From positions 17,075,103-17,139,102 of the forward strand of contig OU744452.1 of assembly GCA_916610825.1 (NCBI GenBank): a stretch of DNA of 64,000 nucleotides, written 5' to 3'. The notes beneath the pieces were generated by a model. The model was given only the letters and a program-made list of their open reading frames with translations, ran no database searches and was not told the DNA's origin. This stretch comes from Haliclystus octoradiatus (Eukaryota; Cnidaria; Staurozoa; Stauromedusae; Haliclystidae). Both the position numbers and the translations under genes were made by a program. Below, piece by piece: positions 25,601-33,408 of this stretch (position 1 is its first letter; each line of letters begins with the position of its first letter).

Positions 25601-26616
25601 AAACGAAGCTACCACCAAAGAGCGATAGTCCAAAAATGGCGAAAACAAACCGTATCGTTGATTCAGATTTCCAATTACAACTATCGCATTATTAGAATGT
25701 AGCACATTTTATGTTTATCTGAGTGATCACCCTGTATTATTTCCAAGAGAAATTTTGAGAGGATGATAACACAAAAAGCGAGAAAAACTCAAGATTTATG
25801 TCAAAATTTTATCAAAATGCGCGGTAGAGAAAAGACCATCTCGCGCAGCGGATGATCTGTCTACCATTCCACCATGCAGTACTCAAGGATTCCAGTCTGG
25901 GTTGCAAGTTTAGTTCAGGTGCCGCCAGACTGAAAAGTTTGTCTTACACCTGAGATTACAGATACGCAGTAGATATCTCTCCATAGGAATTCAACTAAAC
26001 TTTATTAAATTTCAGGAATGGCAGTAGATCTATGCTTTGGGATTGATTTCAGATTAATATGGAGACAGTTGAGTTAAGACATCTGCATAATCTTAATCTA
26101 TATGCATAACAATTGATATAGCAGCTCATTTTCAGGGATTGAGCCAATCAAATCTGTTTCATTTTTTCAAGGTATATCGGTATCTAACCCACAGGGCTGA
26201 GTTAGCTTAGGCCTAGTCATTTTGTATGTTTGTCATTTTTTAAGGACTGTAGATTGTAGATATAAACATTGAACAAAATACTGAAGAAAGAATAAGAAGA
26301 ATTATCAGGCCAAGCACCGTGAAGCTTGTTCAATACTTACGTTTCCTCTCTCTAATAGATATTGACATTTAGTGAGACAATCAGGTGAATTTGAGAATAA
26401 AATTAATGCTTTCTCTGCTTCAGTCCTTGTATTGATATCGTGAGACTCGTACAATTGCTTGCAGAAAAGCTCCAATTGAGCTAGCTCCTAGAACAATAAA
26501 ACACATATTAACCTCATAAATACTTATAAGAGCATATAAATCAATGTTTTCTGATATCAATTACGTATGAAATAATGAGGTTTTATGTATAATTTAAGTT
26601 TTACCTGTTCGTCCAT
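1..26616 (-). CDS. XPO7: Exportin-7 (XPO7), 26 exons, 3' end beyond the window
   Basis: Nuclear transport receptor of the importin-beta/exportin family, which carries cargo through nuclear pores in a RanGTP-dependent way. Coding exons, 5' to 3' on the minus strand: 26616-26605, 26487-26341, 24956-24863, 24128-24058, 23689-23528, 22253-22218, 21974-21906, 21820-21782, 20671-20545, 19579-19506, 18769-18650, 17631-17485, 16237-16118, 16010-15958, 15121-15064, 14457-14316, 13979-13874, 12712-12670, 11600-11508, 11133-11060, 6750-6670, 5239-5176, 3316-3172, 2377-2310, 1779-1691, 512-322. Every junction is GT-AG and all phases join. The product reads closely along vertebrate XPO7 as I remember it: [88 protein letters not shown]. 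About 808 codons are present against roughly 1087 residues in vertebrates, so the C-terminal quarter lies left of position 1. The start gives a four-codon first exon (MDEQ). Introns are packed with repeats; the one between 6750 and 11060 holds a LINE. Confidence 0.95.
2005..2180. repeat. TTCATGAAC palindrome cluster
   Basis: At least eight copies of GTTCATGAAC-like words with variable spacers in an XPO7 intron. Related clusters lie at 30025-30215, 30535-30640, 55620-55735 and 61925-62025. Confidence 0.65.
2829..2965 (+). mobile_element. tRNA-derived SINE, family 3
   Basis: Head GCACTGATAGCTCAGTGGCA and GTTCGATTCCTGG with a near-tRNA acceptor stem. The anticodon loop lacks U33, so it is not a functional tRNA gene. 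Related heads occur at 49177 and, minus strand, 56815. Confidence 0.6.
3395..3530. repeat. Pogo-like MITE fragment
   Basis: TAAACAGGTGGCCTTTATAT, AGGATTGATTGAATAGCATA and GTACATAACAGCCACC. Further fragments of this family lie at 14095-14245, 21305-21350, 32345-32480, 34315-34385, 53370-53440, 57960-58085, 59515-59667 and 62843-62935. Confidence 0.5.
4050..4555 (-). mobile_element. L2/CR1-like LINE relic (3' end)
   Basis: A (CAT)n run at 4050-4100 marks the 3' tail. In the minus sense about 85 codons read like the C-terminus of CR1/L2 polyproteins: [47 protein letters not shown], then a stop where the family has Trp of WNxLP, then [18 protein letters not shown] dead, old copy in an XPO7 intron. 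Confidence 0.7.
4647..4857. repeat. Nested hairpin element (MITE-like)
   Basis: Outer inverted ends TGACACTATAACTAAC and GTTAGTTATTCTGTCA enclose two inner hairpins: AAATAAATTTATTAGGAAT around a short loop, and a 37-bp stem (ATAGCGACAAAAAATCACGA and its complement) with one mismatch. It lies in an XPO7 intron. No transposase. Confidence 0.55.
4941..5093. repeat. Inverted repeat AATAAGCCTCTTCGGAGTT
   Basis: AATAAGCCTCTTCGGAGTT at 4943-4961 is mirrored by AACTCCGAAGAGGCTTATT near 5073-5091, with about 110 bp between. It may be a small TIR element beside the exon at 5176-5239. Confidence 0.5.
5334..5549 (+). mobile_element. tRNA-derived SINE, family 1
   Basis: RNA polymerase III A box (TGGTGTAGTGGTTAGAGCG) and B box (GGTTCAATCC), a body with GGCGTCAGGAAGGGCATCCG, a 3' part GCTGCAAGCTTATCCGGTTT and an A-rich tail. 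Confidence 0.8.
5629..5818. repeat. Palindromic hammerhead-ribozyme repeat (88-bp arms)
   Basis: Arms 5629-5716 and 5731-5818 are reverse complements with one mismatch, around a 14-base spacer. Each arm carries a hammerhead core, one per strand. It is followed by a (TA)n run to about 5850. Upstream (5575-5625) is the family's body block (TAGCAGTAAAACAGTGCTCA). A dimer of inverted copies is the simplest reading. Confidence 0.85.
5744..5788 (+). ncRNA. Hammerhead ribozyme motif (short helix III)
   Basis: Core CTGAGGA at 5750-5756; helix II CGC/GCG (5758-5760 with 5766-5768, flanked by a T-T pair); GAA at 5770-5772; helix III ACT/AGT (5773-5775 with 5779-5781); predicted cleavage after A5782; helix I ACTGT/ACAGT (5745-5749 with 5783-5787). 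Helices I and III and the invariant core are present. The T-T pair next to the core is non-canonical. Activity is inferred. Confidence 0.65.
5863..5900 (+). ncRNA. Hammerhead-like fragment of a second type
   Basis: CTGATGA at 5863-5869, a perfect 5-bp helix II GTCCC/GGGAC (5870-5874 with 5881-5885), then GAAA and a GTC triplet (5895-5897). Two extra A residues follow GAA, and the 5' side of helix I is replaced by an (AAT)n microsatellite, so this copy is probably truncated and inactive. Confidence 0.5.
6400..6645. mobile_element. Pogo-like MITE with partial internal duplication
   Basis: Family blocks AAAAATTGACCACTATATGC, ACAGGGTTGATTC and GACAGGTGGTCATTATATAG; ends TTATAACAGGTTTAACTG then TA. 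It lies just left of the exon at 6670-6750. Confidence 0.55.
6811..6930 (+). mobile_element. LINE 3' end with (TGA)n tail
   Basis: GCTCGACATTCTGTAAAACA and the following 90 bases recur at 42036-42135. Both end in AAAATAAA-type sequence, here followed by (TGA)n. Its tail abuts the (CAT)n end of the minus-strand LINE fragment at 6905-7010, so two LINE 3' ends lie tail to tail. Confidence 0.55.
6905..7010 (-). mobile_element. LINE 3'-end fragment
   Basis: It has the same 3' terminus as the LINE at 7080-10680: (CAT)n, then (CAAA)n, a block near TATTGGTATTAAAT, and CACACCTGTAT. Minus orientation, badly truncated. Confidence 0.6.
7080..10680 (-). mobile_element. Non-LTR retrotransposon (LINE), 5'-truncated, with one long intact frame
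   Basis: An APE-type LINE lies in the XPO7 intron between exons 11060 and 6750, in XPO7 sense. The open frame (10719-7222, 1165 codons) has a partial APE endonuclease ([34 protein letters not shown]), a reverse transcriptase with [16 protein letters not shown] and FADDIVLF (about residue 748), and a C-terminal knuckle [10 protein letters not shown] (about 1080-1098). The first 60-80 endonuclease residues are missing. The nominal start is a TTG, and residues about 21-34 are poly-His translated from a (GAT)n microsatellite, so the ORF start is artificial. The 3' UTR (7222-7107) ends in a (CAT)n tail. The uninterrupted frame implies recent insertion. Clade is not certain; L2/CR1/Jockey-like is possible. 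Confidence 0.9.
10616..10662. repeat. (GAT)n microsatellite at the LINE 5' junction
   Basis: About 15 GAT units. On the minus strand it reads CAT and produces the poly-His stretch in the open frame. A similar (GAT)n lies at the LINE 3' junction (7086-7107). Confidence 0.8.
11165..11399 (-). mobile_element. tRNA-derived SINE, family 1
   Basis: Minus-strand copy, more diverged, with a G11 run at 11241-11250 inside the conserved GGTGAAAA block and an A/T-rich tail. Confidence 0.75.
11690..11960. mobile_element. Pogo-like MITE pair in an XPO7 intron
   Basis: CAGTGGAACCTGTATATAAC and, about 93 bp on, CAGTAAAATCTGTATATAAC; the second runs to AACAAGTTTGATTG. Confidence 0.55.
13138..13290. repeat. 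Different pogo-like terminus
   Basis: TACAGTTGAACTCGGTTAAT followed by repeated TTAATATCCC / TTAATGTCCC blocks, typical of the end of a Tigger/pogo transposon. I find no matching right end in the next 700 bp. Confidence 0.4.
15595..15925. repeat. Pogo-like MITE with tandemly amplified interior
   Basis: Starts CAGTCAAACCTGTTATAATG after TA. The block ACAGTGGTCACTCT, ATAGTATTTTCTATTGRATC, AATGGCCACCTGTCT is repeated about four times with a period near 95 bp, alternating two sequence variants. It ends at the XPO7 exon at 15958. Confidence 0.65.
16400..16735 (+). mobile_element. LINE 3' UTR copy with (CTA)n-type tail
   Basis: Shares TGACCGTGATTTGTGACG, GCAAATATGTTATG, CATAATGTGACTG and GCTACTACTGTA with the 35.6-36.1 kb LINE relic. 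An insertion of about 190 bp lies between the first two blocks. Confidence 0.5.
16738..16955. mobile_element. Pogo-like MITE, degraded
   Basis: TAATCTGTATATAATAGCGG to GTGAATACAGGTGACAATTA with the family interior. Confidence 0.5.
18138..18570. repeat. Three tandem pogo-like MITE copies, partly degraded
   Basis: Repeated CCTGTATATAACAGCCAGCT, AATTGACCACTATA, TTGATTCAATA and GTGACCACTATAGACAG blocks in XPO7 sense-intron DNA, right before the exon at 18650-18769. Confidence 0.55.
19205..19419 (+). mobile_element. tRNA-derived SINE, family 1
   Basis: GCAGCCTTGGTGTAGTGGCT to GATAAATCC and poly-A; about 90 percent like the 5.3-kb copy by eye. Confidence 0.8.
20036..20215. mobile_element. Pogo/Tigger-like MITE, reverse orientation
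   Basis: 180 bp, CAGTCTAACCTGTTGTAACG to TATATACAGGTTTCGCTG, with TA at both flanks. Reverse orientation relative to 20780-20955. Confidence 0.7.
20780..20955. mobile_element. Pogo/Tigger-like MITE, intact ends
   Basis: 176 bp, starts CAGTGAAACATGTGTATAAC, ends ATAAACAGGTTTGACTG, flanked by TA on both sides. The TIR style (CAGTNRAACCTGT) and TA duplication suit pogo/Tigger. The interior has the family blocks TAAATTGACCA, ACAGGTGGCC, GATTTAATAGAAAATGCTAT and AGAGTGACCACTATAGACAG. Confidence 0.7.
21490..21665 (-). repeat. Hammerhead-bearing repeat
   Basis: Contains the ribozyme at 21556-21597, its 3' tail (minus sense, TGTGTCTTTCTTGACCTTCT and an (ATT)n run) and the family body block (CTATTCATTAGCATTGAGCA, CCAATTGCCAATATTAAGTT). 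Both blocks recur at 40.68-40.83 kb. Confidence 0.7.
21556..21597 (-). ncRNA. Hammerhead ribozyme motif, all helices present
   Basis: Minus strand: helix I TTGT/ACAA (21597-21594 with 21559-21556); CTGATGA at 21593-21587; helix II CGTT/AACG (4 bp, loop TAAT) flanked by a T-T pair; GAA; helix III ACT/AGT with loop TTG (21569-21561); predicted cleavage after T21560 (GUU triplet). One of the two clearest copies. Confidence 0.7.
22317..22719. mobile_element. Foldback MITE, about 400 bp
   Basis: GGCAGGTTTCTACGGGCAAC on the left is mirrored imperfectly by GTTACCCGGAAAAACCTGCC on the right. The complementarity continues inward (CACATAAAA, TTTCATGATTCACGGTCAAA against TTTGGCCATGAAATG-type sequence). 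It lies in an XPO7 intron. Confidence 0.6.
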
Positions 26617-27327
26617 CTTGCCACATGCGTTTTAATTGAGGCTGCAACCATTGACTCTGTTTTTGCAGAAAATTAGAATCAAACAGAAAACGTGCCTGTG
26701 AACGAGGTATGAATTGTGGCGCGAAGGGGGAAACGAGGTGGGGATCAGGTTGTCATGGTTGTTGTTGATTGTTGCTTGATCAACAAAAAAATAGATACTT
26801 CAAAAGCTTCAAATGATTAGAACTTTTATATTGACTCATTGATTTGCTTACTTAATCATTACTAAAAGTCACGTAGCTTAATAATGGCTGTGTGCATATG
26901 TGAAAATATCTAGAATGCAAAAACGAAAGAACAAATTGTTTCTGATGTTGAAGACATCAACATCGACAAATGTTAATAAATACGGCGGAAATATTATTCA
27001 TATCATATCGAAGTTAAACTATGTGTGGTCTTAATTTGATTTTGTATGGAAGTGACATTTTGTTTATTAAATATCGAAAAAGAGTCTATGTAGTACTTTC
27101 GTTTAGTTCGGGCATGCCTAATTTGTTACGCAACAATAGGAAGTCCCTATTTGTTTACAATTTGAACTATTGTCCCTAGATATCGTACGATATAAATTTG
27201 ATCACATGTTTGTTGTCATGAAAATTTGTAGATCAGTAATACTGTTGGTTGTTGGTAATTAGTATTGTATTTATTTTAATAATTAATATAACTATTATGT
27301 TTTCAATCTTTACCCTATTAATAGACA
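26617..27327. promoter_or_regulatory. Head-to-head intergenic region between XPO7 and the acid phosphatase
   Basis: The 711 bp between two divergent start codons must hold both 5' UTRs and both promoters, or one bidirectional promoter. I see no repeat family here, unlike almost all flanking DNA. No clear TATA box or CpG-rich stretch stands out. Noncoding first exons cannot be excluded. The role is inferred from gene arrangement only. Confidence 0.5.
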
Positions 27328-30300
27328 ATGATTAATTGGAGAGTATATTGCGCGGTGGTTAGTTTAATTTTAGTTTTATTTGTGGAGAGATTAAGTTGCG
27401 GTGGAAATCATCCTGTCCCAACTTATTTCCAACGTCGAGATAATTCTGGACAAATTATTGATAGACGAAATGCAACATTTGGTTCTGATATTTTCAAACC
27501 AATTATAGAACAGAAATATTTATCAAATACAGTACAGATTAATATTTATCCATCTATTATTGATAATTCTGGAATTATTGAATTATCATGGAAGGCAAAT
27601 AATCCAAATAAATACGATTGGATTGGATTTTATTGTCATCCGGATTTAAATCACGAATTATTCCTGGATTATTTTTTAGTTCGTGAATTGGAAAATAATA
27701 GTGGAGGACGAGGCTTTAAAAATTTACAAGTGTACAATGTTCGTGAAAATTGTGAGTTTAGATATTTTCATGTTAAACAAAATATTTCTGTTTTCGCTGC
27801 AAGGAGTAATCTTTTGAGATTTACTCAAGGAAAAGAAGCCCCTATACAGGGGCATTTGGCCCTTACAGGGAATCCCAGTGAGATGAAAGTGACGTGGACA
27901 TCTGGAAGTGGTAAGTTTAATTATCTTGTTTGACAAATAATTGTTGAATTGAGATATGAGGTGGTGTATGTTTATGGCAAACAACACCGACTTTTGTCAG
28001 GCTACTGATTGGGTCGACGTTGGACTCGTCAAATGGTTTTTACAATGTAACCTGCTTAATTAAGCTCTATTCAGATAGGTGGAATTCCCACTTATCTGCA
28101 ACCTTCAATTGAAGCCCTATAAAATGATGCAATTCCTAATGCTGAGATTTGGTCTTATCCAAAAGACCAATCAACCACAACAAGCGCATTAAATTATACT
28201 AAATTATGCATGCTTTCAATTTGAAATGGAAACCATCAAAAGAGGCCAATGACATCTGTAATCGATCAAACGCCAAATGAAGACATTCAATCACAGACCA
28301 GATTTTTACCCCTTATGAGCCTGAAGCTCATTTATGAACAATTGTTTTTTGCAATACAACCTGATAAACTGACCATTATAGACGGTGGCTGTTATAAGCA
28401 GGGTAAATCTACTGAAATTAATAATTATTATCTGGGGCGACAGGGCCACTGCATAGAGGTGGCTGCTAAACAGGCTTTTCTTCTTGGTACAGTGTAACCT
28501 GTATATAACAGCCAGCTATGAGAGGTAAATGAATTGACCATTATAGGCAGTTGGCCTTTATACAGGCTTGATTCAATCAAAATTGCTATTTTAGACATAC
28601 CAAGAGTAGCCACTAGAGACAGTTGGCCACTGCATAGAGGTGGCTGTTAAACAGGTTTTTCTTCTTGGTATACAAAGAGCCATTCATTTTGCAGCTTATG
28701 GCCTTTGCCCTCAATTAAAGATATCCTTTCGATAATTATCTTCTCATTTTTCGTAATATTTATTTGTCTTCTTTATGATGTCTTTATCTATTCTATTCCA
28801 GAAGTCCCACCACTTGTTATTTATGGATTGAAAAGCCAAGAACTTGTGATGAATTCTACAGGAAATTCAACAACATACAGCGCTGAAGACATGTGTGGTG
28901 CACCAGCAAATGGACCGACATTTCTTCACCCTGGAAACATTTTTAGTGTTGTAATGAAACATTTGAAACCAAAAACAACATATTTCTATAGATTTGGAGA
29001 TGGAAAAGTAAGTATAACGTCGTAATTACACTATTAATTTTGAAAAACTGAAAGTTTGCTGAAAACTTACTGGGAATTCACTGAATAGGAACTCGAATTG
29101 ACTTGAGAATGAATCTAGATTACCGTTACTGGCTTATTTCGGTATCATTTTCAATTCCCAATACCTTTCCTGTATTATTTCAGTAGGTTTTCAGAAATTG
29201 CATGATTAAAAAGTGATTAAATATATCCATCTCATACGAAAAATATTCCAGGAGTAATGAACAGTTCATGAACGTTAAATTGCCCCAATTTTCATGAACA
29301 GTTCATGAACATTAAATGGCCCCAATTTTCATGAACTGTTCATGAGCCTTCACAGACAGCTCACACACAGTTTATGAGCAAAAATGAAAATTGGGGCCAT
29401 TTAACGTTCATGAACTGTTCATGAAAATTGGGGCCATTTAACGTTCATGAACTGTTCATGAAAATTGGGGCCATTTAACGTTCATGAACTGTTCATGAAA
29501 ATTGGGGCCATTTAACGTTCATGAACTGGTCATAAAAATTGGGGCCATTTAACGTTCATGAACTGTTCATGAAAATTGGGGCCATTTAACGTTCATGAAC
29601 TGGTCATGGAAATTGGGGCCATTTAACGTTCATGAACTGGTCATGAAAAGTTTTTCGCAGGGAAAGATCCATTGTGTTGACTGAATAGAATAATTATATA
29701 TGAAACAGGTAGATACAGGTAAAAGTGATGTAACAGTAATGATTTGTTTTCTTTAATTTCTAGATTATGAGTAAAATATTCCATTTTACAACATCCTTTG
29801 CTAGAGAAGATAAATCACCTTATAGTTTCATAGTTTACGGTGATATGGGTCTAACTGGACCTCCTGGAGCGATTACAACAATGAAATTAATGGATAAAGA
29901 AATCGAGGAAAGAAATGCTAAATTTATTTGGCATATTGGTGATTTATCGTATGGCTGCGGAATGGTGAGGATCTCAGAAACGCAACAGTTCTCACTTTTT
30001 TCTCTCAACAGTACGAAATGCAATTTTTTTGTAGTTCATGAACAACAGAATGTTCATTAACTGAATTAATAAAACTGGGGCGATTGATCATTCACAATCT
30101 GTTCATGAATGATACATGAACTTTTGAGATTAATTATTTTTCTGTAGTTCATAAACTACATAAGGTTCATGAACTGAGTTCATAAAATGGGGCCATTTAA
30201 CATTCACAGACTGTTATTAATTGTATTCCTCTTGTAAAGGGTTACATTTGGGAGCAGTGGCATGCTCTTATTGAACCAGCCGCAACACGTGTCCCTTATA

Positions 30301-33300
30301 TGGTTGGTATTGGTAACCATGAACAAGATCATACTGCTGGCGGTGAACGAGATCCAAGTGGTGCACCAGGCCAAGGTTTCCATCCTTTGTGGGGCAATTT
30401 TGAAAATGATTCTGGTGGTGAATGCGGTGTACCAATGTTTCATCGTTTTAAAATGCCTGAAAATGGAAACTCATTGTGGTGGTAAGTCAATTATTTTACG
30501 ACTGTATCATAATGTAGACCCTGCGAAAAAGATTTTGAGTTCATGAACGTTAAACGGCCCAGTTTTCATGAACTTTTTTATAAACTGTTCATGAATTGTT
30601 CATTAAAATTAAGACATTTAACTTTCATGAACTGTTTTCACAGGGGAGGAGATGACTCTATTACATGGATACTGACATTGTCTAATAGAAGGATTAGCCT
30701 TTCAGAATCCTAGAATATTCCAATGTTCAATATGGGTTATATAAACACTCGGGTTGCTATGAGGCACTCAAAAGGCTCCAGCAAATCACTTGCCGTGGCA
30801 GCTCTTGGTTTTCTTACGCCTTCGTTATGTCTAATGACCCAGCACTTGTGTTTATATAACCCATATTGCACAGAAACAGGCTGTCACAAGTGCATGATCC
30901 TGAGTACGTGGTTCCCAGAAAGCCAGCACAAAATCAGAAGGTTTCCAATCTTATCATGATTATTTTCTTATTCGAAATTTATTATTCTGGGATTTCATAT
31001 TTTTTGTGTTTTGAAATCAATGCATCTTGCTTCAAAGTAGGTCAAACTTGTAAAACTTTAAGATCAACTCTTCAAAACTCTGAAGCATTATAAATTCAAT
31101 CCTAGAAGGTTTACAATCGAACAACACAGTTCCCGGAAGATCAAAACTTTTGTGACACCCTGCACAGAAAGTGGTTTATATTTGTATACAAAGATTATAT
31201 CTTTGTCTATGTTGTCTCATCATGCACACACTGAAGCACATAAACAAAATGTACTTTAAATTTGTTTACTTTAAATTATTTACTTTAAATTTGTTTACTT
31301 TAAATTTGTTTACTTTAAATTTGTTTACTTTAAATTTGTTTACTTTAAATTTGTTTACTTTAAATTTGTTTACTTTAAATTTGTTTGCTTTAAATTTGTT
31401 TACTTTAAATTTGTTTACTTTAAATTTTGGATAGGTATAGTTTCGATTATGGTATGGTACATTATGTGATGATGAGTACTGAACATGATTTTTTACCTGG
31501 TTCACAGCAATACAAATGGATAAAAAATGACCTTGAAAATGTTGACAGAAGTGTCACACCATGGGTTATCTTCTCTGGTCATCGTGCAATGTACTGCAGT
31601 GATAAATTACTAGGTATGTCTGTATTCTGAATCAAATTGGGAAGTGACGCAAAATGATTGTCTGTGCAATCTTATTCCATCGTTATGAGCTGTAATATAA
31701 AAATCATCAATTAAAGTTGAGCATCCGTAATGGGGGTGTCAAGTACTATCTACTATCCAGGGGGTGTCAAGCATATTAAAAATCATCCTTACTACAACAT
31801 CACATCCACATTAGTAAAAGATGATTTGTCTATTCAAAAGCTGGTAGCCTAGTACAGGGTCTGGGGAGCGAGCAGAGTAAGCTTATGGGGGCACCCATTT
31901 CTTGGTATTTTTTACCAACAAATTCCCTGTTATTTCAATGGATGCTCTAGAGGTGACCCCCAAGGGAAGCCTAATGAATATGCAAACAGTGAAACCCGTA
32001 TATAACAGCCAGCTGCAAGAGGTAGATAAAGTGACCATTATAGACAGATGGCCTTTTATATACATATTCAATTCAATAGAAAATACTGTTTTAGTCAATG
32101 CAAGAATGGCCTCTATGGACAGGTGACCGCTGTATAGAGGTGACCGTTATAACAGGTTTGGCTGTATGCTACAGTCATTCATCTCCTCTACAAATCGTTT
32201 CAATTAATTACAAATGTACAAAGAACCTGTAAGAAGGATACCATAGTTAGTATAGCTTTACTATAGTTCATATAGCAAGAATTGAACTAGAAATGTCATC
32301 GACATCATATCAAACATTTTTGATCATAAAAATTCCTCAATAATCTATTACAAAACCTGTGTATAGCATGCATCCATCCATGAGATGTAGATTATTACTT
32401 TATTTATAATTACTGTAAGCAGTTGACCCTACATAGATCCTATTTTGGTTATTACTTCTAGAGTGACCACTATAGCCAGAGCTATTTACAATACATACCG
32501 ATACATACCATACATGTAATTAATTGAAACATTTGTATGCAATTCCATCGCGGTCGAAATCTGCTTTTTTTGCAGCGAATGTATTTGTTATTAACAGAGT
32601 TTTTAACCAATTTTAACCATTTATCTCTATCGATCAACTTGGCATAGGCATACACTAAGCGTCTGAGATTTCGAATATCGAACACCACGAATGCCACCCA
32701 TTTTATTGTTTCTTTACACCCTCTTGACCGACACCTTCACTCAGTATGGCATGATGATAATAATTGTTGAGAAATGTTAGGTTGGGTTAACAAAGTGTCT
32801 TCTAAATTATTTTGGGAATGAATTCAACTGCAATGTTATTTGAATTTATCAATAATAAGGATGAAATTATCAGAGATCAAGTCTGGATTTATAGATAGAA
32901 TTACCCATACTTAAATAAAAGTAACTAATGACTTGTTTCTAGTTTGTTATCCATGCAGCACTGTTCAAAGGACGAGAAACTGACTTGACTACAACATTTT
33001 CTAAGTCAAGATGAAACTATTCTACTTATACATACATATTTTGTACATTCCTGAATACATATTATTTATGGTTATTTATATATTTAATCTAATAGCATGC
33101 AATAGTGCTTAATGTCAGAATTTGACAGTGCTAAATGTAATAGAAGGAGTCAAAGACTACATATTCATATTTGTTACTATTAGTTTAGCAACAATTGTGA
33201 ATAGTTATGAATGTGTAATCTTTGGAAGTCTTTGACTCCTTCTATTATATTTTTATATTTATAGATTGTTCTAACTAATCAATCAATGACCAGTAACCAT

Positions 33301-33377
33301 TAATTTATTTGTCTGATGATTGCGTAAGCATGAAACTATTAGTAACAATTATGAATGTGTAGTCTTTGACTTCTTTT

Positions 33378-33408
<31 letters not shown>

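Noticed and set aside
29255-29650. CRISPR-like regular repeats
   Set aside because: This is an animal intron; units are adjacent palindromes with inverted members and no unique spacers.
31171-31505. Two repetitive open frames (NLFTL and NKFKV repeats) as coding repeats
   Set aside because: Both are shadows of the 15-bp tandem array within an intron, read on opposite strands.
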